Assembly (NCBI GenBank): GCA_963933195.1
Contig: CAWVUS010000109.1
Location: forward strand, 1 to 15,861
Source of the DNA: UBA8437 sp963933195
Lineage (GTDB): Bacteria > Planctomycetota > Planctomycetia > Planctomycetales > Planctomycetaceae
DNA length: 15,861 nt
Direction of reading: 5' to 3'
Part shown: positions 1 to 5,706 of the stretch, in pieces
Numbering within the stretch: the stretch's first letter is position 1
How the letters are laid out: every line of letters begins with the position of its first letter
Notes under the pieces: model-generated
What the model saw: the letters and a program-made list of their open reading frames with translations, nothing else
Databases searched by the model: none
Told to the model about the DNA's origin: nothing
Position numbers and translations under genes: made by a program

Positions 1-615
1 ACTGCGTTTTTCAGCGATGGCAGCCTGGCGTTGTTCCAGGGGCAAGTCGTCGGCCGAAAACAGCTTGTGAAATACCTGGACCGGGTCGTCTAAACCCGCA
101 ACCGGCTTACCACGTCCGTCCCAGGCCAGTGACAGTCCTGGGCCGTGACCGGAGGCGCTGCCATCGCTGCTGTTGAGCTGGAGCGATGCATAACGTGTGT
201 CCTGGCCGAGCTGTTGGGCCGCTACCTGATCCGCAGAGATGCTGTTGGACATGCTCTGTCCCGCAACGGCGAAACGATTTGCCCCAGTCAGCCAAAAGGT
301 GCTGCCCCAGTGAGCTTCGTTACTGAACTGGTTCGAGCAACCTTGCACGACGGTGAAATCTTTTTTGTGTCGTGCCAGAGGTGTGAGGCCTTGAGGGAGC
401 TTGTACTCCGCACCAGTGTCCTCGGTGTCAGGAAACCAGGTTTCCTGCGTGACCCCAAACCCAATACCGAGGAAAACTGTCCGCTTGGGTGGAATCGCGG
501 GGGCCTTGGAAGCCGCGGAGGCAAACCGACGGAAACCGATGGCTTCCAAGGCAGGCAGCGCGATGAAAGTTCCAGCTCCGCGGAGGAAGTGACGGCGATT
601 GAACTGTGTTCTCAT
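1..615 (-). CDS. DUF1552 family protein, N-terminal part (runs off the left edge)
   Basis: The first 205 codons of an exported protein are visible, read leftward from the ATG at 613-615 with no stop before the window edge. The N-terminus has a twin-arginine signal of the form NRRHFLRGAG (residues 6-15) followed by a hydrophobic stretch, so it is probably exported folded through Tat. The mature part reads KRTVFLGIGFGV, then HKKDFTVVQGCSNQ, NEAHWGSTFWLTG and SISADQVAAQQLG. This order of segments is typical of DUF1552 proteins, which are common in planctomycetes and whose biochemical function is unknown. Family members are usually about 430 residues, so roughly half is present. DUF1552 genes often follow a DUF1592-type cytochrome-like gene. 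Here the upstream same-strand neighbour is instead the small rhodanese, 149 nt away. No strong ribosome binding site is seen. The family call is by motif memory, not by search. Confidence 0.82.
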   Translation of the reverse strand, partial: MRTQFNRRHFLRGAGTFIALPALEAIGFRRFASAASKAPAIPPKRTVFLGIGFGVTQETWFPDTEDTGAEYKLPQGLTPLARHKKDFTVVQGCSNQFSNEAHWGSTFWLTGANRFAVAGQSMSNSISADQVAAQQLGQDTRYASLQLNSSDGSASGHGPGLSLAWDGRGKPVAGLDDPVQVFHKLFSADDLPLEQRQAAIAEKRS

Positions 616-746
616 ATCAGGTACTCGAAGGTGAAAACTCCGGTTCCGGCACCTGTCCTGATGCGCCCCGGTAGGTGGTTATTGCCGCAGACCGGGAAAT
701 TCGTCAGAGATGCGGACATTCCGCGGTTGCGATTCCGAATTATCAA

Positions 747-760
747 GGTGGTAATCCACC
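747..760 (-). terminator. weak hairpin just after the rhodanese stop codon
   Basis: GGTGG (747-751) and CCACC (756-760) form a five-pair hairpin with a four-base loop, 4 nt past the TAA stop of the rhodanese gene. A short TT run follows on the minus strand but there is no real U-tract. It could weakly terminate or protect the 3' end of the message; the signal is minimal. Confidence 0.25.
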
Positions 761-764
761 AACC

Positions 765-1187
765 TTAATGAGGATACCGATCTTTCAAGTCCTCAAGCCC
801 GCCTCCATTTTCGACATTCGTGTAACCCAGTTCTTCCAAGGCTTGTTTCGCGCGACCTGCGCGACCACCGGCTCGTCAGTAAAGAACCAGCTTAGCGGAC
901 TTGTCTTCGGTGACTTCGCCAATCCGTTCCGTAATTTCCGTGTGTGGAATCCAAACTGCGTCACGAAGATGTCCCGAATCCCATTCTTCTTGAGAGCGAA
1001 CGTCGATGATGAATTCCTTCGAAGCTGCCTCCGGCGTGTCACTTTGCTCAGCGGAATCAGCATCGGCTTGTTGCGGTTTGTCGATCTCAGTTGCGTCCGG
1101 TGTTGTGGCGACGGGGGCAACTTGTTGCTGGCAGCCGACCATGGCAAACGCCAGCAGAAGCAGCGCGTGGTACCTCACGATCTTCAT
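765..1187 (-). CDS. Rhodanese-like lipoprotein with in-frame TGA at the catalytic position (candidate selenoprotein)
   Basis: The reading frame starts at the ATG at 1185-1187, with a clear AAGGA Shine-Dalgarno 7 nt upstream, and ends at the TAA at 765-767. It gives 140 residues if the TGA at 876-878 (codon 104) is read through. Residues 1-18 are a signal peptide ending in MVGC, a plausible lipobox with Cys19. Residues 20-60 are a low-complexity Ala/Asp/Gln/Thr linker. Residues about 62-140 are a single rhodanese domain: FIIDVRSQEEWDSGHL, then AVWIPHTEI, then KLVLY. TGA follows, then RAGGRAGRAKQAL, EELGYTNVEN, and GGGLEDLKDRYPH. In ordinary rhodaneses KLVLY is followed by the active-site loop CRxGxR, so the TGA sits exactly on the catalytic cysteine. 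All conserved positions after it are intact, which argues against a decayed gene. Selenocysteine insertion is the best explanation; a TGC-to-TGA mutation or sequencing error is the alternative. A conventional annotation would stop at 876 and lose 36 residues. Confidence 0.8.
848..864 (-). promoter_or_regulatory. SECIS-like hairpin downstream of the in-frame TGA
   Basis: On the mRNA (minus) strand UCGCGC, loop AGGUC, GCGCGA forms a perfect six-pair stem (864-859 with 853-848) and a five-base loop (858-854). Counting the U of UGA as 1, the loop A is nucleotide 21 and the GGU is 22-24. In Escherichia coli fdhF the codons after UGA are CAC GGC CCA UCG GUU GCA GGU CUG, so GCA GGU C occupies the same positions and forms the SelB-recognised loop AGGUCU. 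The loop here is one base shorter, and the bulged U of the fdhF stem is not evident. The alanine-glycine pair these codons encode also fits the rhodanese motif, so part of the match could be coincidence. Confidence 0.6.
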
Positions 1188-1194
1188 TGATATG

Positions 1195-1199
1195 TCCTT
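1195..1199 (-). promoter_or_regulatory. Shine-Dalgarno site of the rhodanese gene
   Basis: The minus strand reads AAGGA, 7 nt before the ATG at 1187. It decides the start: the longer upstream extension (to 1292) has no such site and would bury the signal peptide. Confidence 0.7.
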
Positions 1200-1349
1200 G
1201 CGGGATGAGTGGTAAGTCCGGATCAGGTTGTAGCATTTAATTGCGATCTGAGCAGCTTCCGACGTTTGTTCATGACCTACCCGCGGATCCATTTTCGTAA
1301 CTCCGAAGTAGCCAAGTGTTTATGGCACAAGCTAAAGGACGTGGGAGTG

Positions 1350-1378
1350 TCCTGGGAGTGGAACAATGACGCCAATCG
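1350..1378 (+). repeat. 29-nt direct repeat, copy 1 (other copy 15602-15630)
   Basis: 27 of 29 bases match the copy at 15602-15630, with mismatches at 1363 and 1365. The conserved blocks are TCCTGGGAGTGGA and ATGACGCCAATCG. Both copies lie on the plus strand and keep the same reading frame (SWEW-DAN). Similarity fades quickly on both sides. Confidence 0.75.
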
Positions 1379-1577
1379 CCATCCCTGTCACTGGGCGGAA
1401 TTCCACCTGTTCGGCGACCACCAGGGCCAAATGCACATCGGGTACACGTTTGGTCTGGCCGCGAGGACGGACTAAAATCACGAGACACTTATTCCACCAC
1501 ACCGTGGCCAGATCGCGCCTCTTCAGTTTGAGTTGCCATCAATAGTTGTCGCACCGACCTCCAACCATTGTTTACCA

Positions 1578-4109
1578 ATGCCTCGTTACTCCAGCGTTCG
1601 AATCGCCGCGGTGTGCTGGCTATCGACCATCTTCCTCGGTGCGGTTGGCGCGAACGCTGCCGACAAAGGCATTGAGTTCTTCGAGCGAAAAATCCGACCG
1701 GTCCTCGTCGAGCATTGTTACTCTTGCCACTCGTCTCAGGCTGCAGCCAAGAAAACGTTGAAGGGTGAGTTGCTGTTGGATACTCGCCAAGGCACCCGCA
1801 AAGGTGGAGGCAGTGGACCAGCGGTTGTGCCCGGCAAGCCGGCAGACAGTTTGCTGATCGCGGCCATTCGTCACGAAACGTTCAAGATGCCGCCCAAGAG
1901 CAAACTCTCCAAAGAGGTCATTGCTGACTTCGTCAAGTGGATCAAGTTGGGCGCTCCAGATCCACGAACCGGAAAAGCAAACGCACGCGCGGGCATCAGT
2001 CTGCAGGAGGCTCGCGAAAGTTGGGCGTTCCAAGCTCCAAGAATGCCCAAGCTACCGAAAGTTGTCGATGCGAAATGGGCTGCCTCCGACATTGACCGAC
2101 TGTTGCTGGCGAAGCTGGAAGCCAATGGGCTCACTCCTGCTTCCGCATCCGATAACCGAACACTCATTCGCCGGGCGACTTATGACTTGCTTGGTCTTCC
2201 GCCGACAGCCGAGCAAGTAACCGCGTTCCTGAAAGACAAACGCGAAGATGCTTTCGCTCGAGTTATCGACCGCCTGCTTGACTCCCCCGATTTCGGCATC
2301 CGCTGGGCACGCTTTTGGTTGGATAACGTCCGCTATGCACAAGACGATCCGACCTGTGCGGCCAACAGCAATGGAGCATTCGCCGCCGGTCCCTATCGTG
2401 ATTGGGTGGTGAAGTCTTTGAACCACGACTTGCCTTACGATCAATTCATCCGCTTGCAGGTCGCTGGTGATTTGATGCAGCCGAAAGACGGCCAGCGTTT
2501 CAACGTCGATGCTTTAACCGCAACGGGCATGTGGGGCCTGGCACATGTGGTGGAAGGCAACGACCGAGAGAAGGTCGTTGCTGACTTCGTCGACGAACAG
2601 CTGGACGTCCTGGGCCGAACCTTCCTTGGGTTAACCATTTCTTGTGCAAGATGCCACGATCACAAGTTCGATCCAATTCGACAGACCGATTACTACGCTT
2701 TGGCCGGGATCTTCTACAGTAGCCACAGCTTCAAGTTTGATGGCGAAAGTGCTCGCAAACGAGTCCGCATTCAGGAGCGGGCCTACCCAACCAAAGCAAA
2801 ACAGTGTGAGTTTGCTCCATTGGAAAAGGAGCTGGCCAACATGGAGAAGCAGATCGCGACTCTCGAGGACAAATACGAAAATCCGCTGGAGCTGAAGAAC
2901 ATACGTGATGAACTCAAGGCGAAACTGAAAGAGCAGCCGCAGACACCGAACCAAAAGGCGCGAGTGACTCGGCGAATCAAGTTGTTGCGCGACAAGGAAA
3001 TGAATCTATTGGCGGACCAAAAGAAGAGCGGTTGGCAACTGGATCCGCCGCAGTTGGAGACGCACGCCAAATTGGTTGTCCAACGCGATGGCATGAAGAA
3101 GAAGCTGGAAGCGTTCCCGTTGCGGATGGTGATTCGAGAAGGTCCTATTCCGGGCACGCGACACAAAGCCGCTGGTGATATTCCATTGTTCATTCGCGGG
3201 AACCACCTCGCGCTCGGCCAAAAAGTAACCCGAGATGTGCCTGGTGTGTTTGTCGCACGAGGCACCATGAAGATCAGTGGTAGCGGACGAAGAGCACTCG
3301 CCGACTGGTTAACGAAACCGGAGCACCCGTTGACCGCCAGGGTGATGGCAAATCGAGTTTGGCAACGCTTGTTCGGCAGGGGAATCGTTGCCACGCCAAG
3401 CAACTTCGGCAAACTTGGGCGACCACCAACGCACCCACAACTGCTCGACTATTTGGCTGCGCGTTTTGTCCAGAATGGATGGTCAATCAAGACCCTGATT
3501 CGAGAGATTATGCTGTCACGTTCTTATCAGCAGTCGAGTCAAATGACTGCCAGGAACCTGGCGCGTGATCCTGACAACCGCTGGTTCGGTCGCATGAATC
3601 GTAAACGGCTCGATGCCGAAACGCTGATGGACACACTTGGTTGGCACGCCGGTCGTGTTAGGCGAAGCACCAGGTCGATGCCCAAGTGGAAGCTCGCCCT
3701 GAATGGTCGAGCTTTGTACGGCGATTTTAGTCGCGACAAGCCGCAAACGACCCTCGACCTGTTCGACGGCGCGAACCCAGACCTTTTGGTGCCAGCTCGA
3801 CCCGATTCCACTTCAGCGCCGCAAGCCCTGTACATGCTGAACAATGACAAAGTGACTGGCACGGCGGCAAAACTGGCTCAGTGGGCGATGGAGGTGCCAG
3901 CCGAGATACAACGCGTGAATTCGTTGTATCTCGTGCTGTTTGGTCGCACGCCCTCGCGGCAAGAGAGCGATCTGGCGTTGAGTTTAGTCAGCCAGGCATC
4001 GAAGACTCGCCGCAAGTTTGCAACCAACAAAACTGAGATCGAGAAGGGTGTCTGGAACGACTTGTGTATGGCAATGATTTGCAGCAATGAGTTTTTGTAC
4101 ATCGATTGA
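1578..4109 (+). CDS. Planctomycete cytochrome c-like protein, PSD1-DUF1549-DUF1553
   Basis: An 843-residue exported protein. I prefer the ATG at 1578 over the TTG 45 nt upstream because it places a normal signal peptide at the N-terminus (residues 1-28, ending GANAA before DKG). Residues 30-130 form the planctomycete cytochrome c domain (PSD1) with haem motif CYSCH at 47-51. DUF1549 follows at about 165-370, including RRATYDLLGLPPT and a second CxxCH, CARCHDHKFDP (from 356). Residues 414-484 are rich in Glu, Lys and Leu and probably form a coiled coil. DUF1553 occupies about 570-835, with LTARVMANRVWQRLFGRGIV and NGWSIKTLIREIMLSRSYQQ. The length is normal for the family. The haem motifs suggest periplasmic electron transfer, but no reaction is established. 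It is the first gene of a probable operon with DUF1501 and the PQQ protein; DUF1549/DUF1501 pairs are a standard planctomycete arrangement. Confidence 0.93.
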   Translation: MPRYSSVRIAAVCWLSTIFLGAVGANAADKGIEFFERKIRPVLVEHCYSCHSSQAAAKKTLKGELLLDTRQGTRKGGGSGPAVVPGKPADSLLIAAIRHETFKMPPKSKLSKEVIADFVKWIKLGAPDPRTGKANARAGISLQEARESWAFQAPRMPKLPKVVDAKWAASDIDRLLLAKLEANGLTPASASDNRTLIRRATYDLLGLPPTAEQVTAFLKDKREDAFARVIDRLLDSPDFGIRWARFWLDNVRYAQDDPTCAANSNGAFAAGPYRDWVVKSLNHDLPYDQFIRLQVAGDLMQPKDGQRFNVDALTATGMWGLAHVVEGNDREKVVADFVDEQLDVLGRTFLGLTISCARCHDHKFDPIRQTDYYALAGIFYSSHSFKFDGESARKRVRIQERAYPTKAKQCEFAPLEKELANMEKQIATLEDKYENPLELKNIRDELKAKLKEQPQTPNQKARVTRRIKLLRDKEMNLLADQKKSGWQLDPPQLETHAKLVVQRDGMKKKLEAFPLRMVIREGPIPGTRHKAAGDIPLFIRGNHLALGQKVTRDVPGVFVARGTMKISGSGRRALADWLTKPEHPLTARVMANRVWQRLFGRGIVATPSNFGKLGRPPTHPQLLDYLAARFVQNGWSIKTLIREIMLSRSYQQSSQMTARNLARDPDNRWFGRMNRKRLDAETLMDTLGWHAGRVRRSTRSMPKWKLALNGRALYGDFSRDKPQTTLDLFDGANPDLLVPARPDSTSAPQALYMLNNDKVTGTAAKLAQWAMEVPAEIQRVNSLYLVLFGRTPSRQESDLALSLVSQASKTRRKFATNKTEIEKGVWNDLCMAMICSNEFLYID

Positions 4110-4187
4110 TGTAGCCGACGGCGTGAGACGTCGACCACAGCGCAAGAAACCGTCGAACGTAGGCACGTCCTCACGAACGAGCTACAT
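4109..4187. repeat. Imperfect inverted repeat between the DUF1549 and DUF1501 genes
   Basis: The element starts on the stop codon of the DUF1549 gene. The outer arms ATGTAGC (4109-4115) and GCTACAT (4181-4187) are exact complements. Inner parts also match with shifts: GCGTGAGACGT on the left and ACGTCCTCACG on the right. A left arm beginning TGTAGCCGACGGCGTGAG resembles, from memory, repetitive palindromes scattered through Rhodopirellula-type genomes. It could fold in the mRNA and modulate expression between the two genes. No second copy is seen in this window. Confidence 0.5.
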
Positions 4188-4210
4188 TGCTTCGAGCTTT
4201 TGCATTAGTA

Positions 4211-5641
4211 ATGACCATGTTTCCAAGCCGATTTCCGAACGATTGTTCCAGGCATTCCCTCGCTAACGCGTCGGGCTACCGGCAATTGACTCGTCGCGAC
4301 ATGCTGGGAAAGGCATCCGCCGGTTTCCCGCTGCTTTCTCTTGCTGCGCTGTTGGCTCAAGAGTCGACCACCCAGGCGAACCCGCTTGCATCCAAACAGA
4401 CGCATCATCCGCCTCGTGCCAAGAGCGTGATCTTCTTGTTTATGGGTGGGGGACCATCACAGGTGGATCTGTTCGATCCCAAGCCAACGCTGGCCAAATA
4501 CGCAAAGCAGAAAATCCCTATCACGTTGCCGCGAATCACTCGCGACTCAACCCCCATTTGTCGTCCATCGCCGTATAGGTTCCGACGACATGGGGAATCT
4601 GGCATCGTCATCAGTGAGTTGCTGCCACATCTCAGCCGGCAGGCAGACGATTTGTGCGTGATTCGATCGATGAACTGCGACCAGATCGAGCACAGTGGGG
4701 CAATTCGGCAACTGACGACTGGCGATGGTGTGCTACCTCGCCCAAGTCTGGGTTCGTGGCTGTTGTATGGACTTGGTTCCGAGGCGGACAATTTGCCCGG
4801 CTTTGTTTCCCTTGGAACCCAGAACGACTTGCCTGGAAAAGTCCCGTACAGTTCTTCGTTCCTGCCGACGGCATATGAAGGTGTGGCGATTTCCGACGTC
4901 GACAACCCGATCGACAACCTGGAAATGCCCGTACCGAGAACCGTCCAGGCTCAACGCTTACAAGCGATTCGTCGCTTCAGTGAGTTGCATCGCCAAGGGC
5001 GTGAAGACGACAGCAGGCTCGACGCTCGTATTGGCGCCTTCGAACTCGCTTTCCGCATGCAGACGCAAGCACCGGAAGCTTTCGACTTGTCACGCGAGTC
5101 ACGAGCCATCCACAAGATGTACGGCACGGATCAGAAGACGACCAAAGACTACGCTCAGCAATGCTTGTTGGCGCGGCGGCTAGTTGAACGCGGTGTGCGG
5201 TATGTCGTTGCTAACGTTAGCGGCAAATGGGATAGCCACGGCAACGTGCGAGATCATGAAAAGGTGGCTGCAACTTGTGACCAACCGGTGGCGGCGCTGC
5301 TTGGCGATCTCAAGCAACGCGGGTTACTCGATGAAACACTCGTCGTTTGGGGTGGCGAGTTTGGCCGTACACCAACCGCCCAGGGAGCTGGCCGAGATCA
5401 TCATCCGCACGCCTTTACGATGTGGCTGGCCGGGGGAGGGGTGAAGTCGGGAACAACTTATGGTGCCACCGACGAGTTCGGCTTTTACATCACCAAGAAC
5501 AAGGTTCACATCCATGACCTGCACGCCACGATTTTGCATCTGGTCGGACTCGACCACGAGCGTTTGACTTATCGCTACAGCGGCCGCGACTTCCGGCTGA
5601 CCGATGTCCACGGCAACGTCGTCCACGACATTCTGGCGTAA
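4211..5641 (+). CDS. DUF1501 family protein (Tat-exported, alkaline-phosphatase-like fold)
   Basis: A 476-residue protein from the ATG at 4211 (a second ATG lies two codons on; an upstream TTG at 4187 is less likely). No good ribosome binding site is visible. The Tat motif LTRRDMLGKASAG has its arginines at residues 28-29 and is followed by a hydrophobic leucine/alanine run. The family blocks appear in order: VIFLFMGGGPSQVDLFDPKP, QIEHSGAIRQLTTGDG, GKWDSHGN, VVWGGEFGRTP, GRDHHPHAF, and a C-terminal YRYSGRDFRLTDVHG. DUF1501 belongs to the alkaline-phosphatase/sulfatase-like superfamily; the histidines and aspartates in these blocks are the likely metal ligands. The substrate is unknown. It lies 101 nt after DUF1549 and 65 nt before the PQQ gene, all on the same strand, consistent with one operon. 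Confidence 0.93.
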   Translation: MTMFPSRFPNDCSRHSLANASGYRQLTRRDMLGKASAGFPLLSLAALLAQESTTQANPLASKQTHHPPRAKSVIFLFMGGGPSQVDLFDPKPTLAKYAKQKIPITLPRITRDSTPICRPSPYRFRRHGESGIVISELLPHLSRQADDLCVIRSMNCDQIEHSGAIRQLTTGDGVLPRPSLGSWLLYGLGSEADNLPGFVSLGTQNDLPGKVPYSSSFLPTAYEGVAISDVDNPIDNLEMPVPRTVQAQRLQAIRRFSELHRQGREDDSRLDARIGAFELAFRMQTQAPEAFDLSRESRAIHKMYGTDQKTTKDYAQQCLLARRLVERGVRYVVANVSGKWDSHGNVRDHEKVAATCDQPVAALLGDLKQRGLLDETLVVWGGEFGRTPTAQGAGRDHHPHAFTMWLAGGGVKSGTTYGATDEFGFYITKNKVHIHDLHATILHLVGLDHERLTYRYSGRDFRLTDVHGNVVHDILA

Positions 5642-5692
5642 CATCCAGGAAGCCGCCTGGTCCGGCCTGCTTGAAACTGGCGTTGCGATACC

Positions 5693-5696
5693 GGAG
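5693..5696 (+). promoter_or_regulatory. Ribosome binding site of the PQQ-propeller gene
   Basis: GGAG, 10 nt before the ATG at 5707. It supports that start over the TTG at 5671, which would add twelve residues ahead of the signal peptide. Confidence 0.5.
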
Positions 5697-5706
5697 ACGC
5701 ATTCCC

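Larger units (their letters stand above)
1188..1577. other. Divergent intergenic region with no convincing gene
   Basis: These 390 nt separate the leftward rhodanese from the rightward DUF1549 gene and should hold promoters for both; I cannot point to a convincing -35/-10 pair. An 88-codon plus-strand frame (1209-1475) crosses it but has no ribosome binding site and no recognised family. Its middle (SWEWNNDANRHP, 1352-1387) resembles SWEWTDDANRQP near 15604-15639. The underlying DNA at 1350-1378 is a near copy of 15602-15630. The simplest reading is that a fragment of a repeated or mobile sequence landed here. Confidence 0.5.

Noticed and set aside
145..768. 207-codon plus-strand open frame
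   Set aside because: It runs antisense to the DUF1552 gene and into the tail of the rhodanese gene; its translation has no recognisable family, while the minus strand has clear motifs.
876..1187. Rhodanese as a plain truncated pseudogene ending at the TGA
   Set aside because: The 36 codons after the TGA preserve the full rhodanese C-terminus with no other defect, and a SECIS-like hairpin follows. Simple decay is the weaker explanation, though not excluded.
1209..1475. 88-codon plus-strand frame as a real gene
   Set aside because: There is no ribosome binding site and no known family. Only a short piece resembles another place in the window, so I treat it as repeat-containing intergenic DNA.
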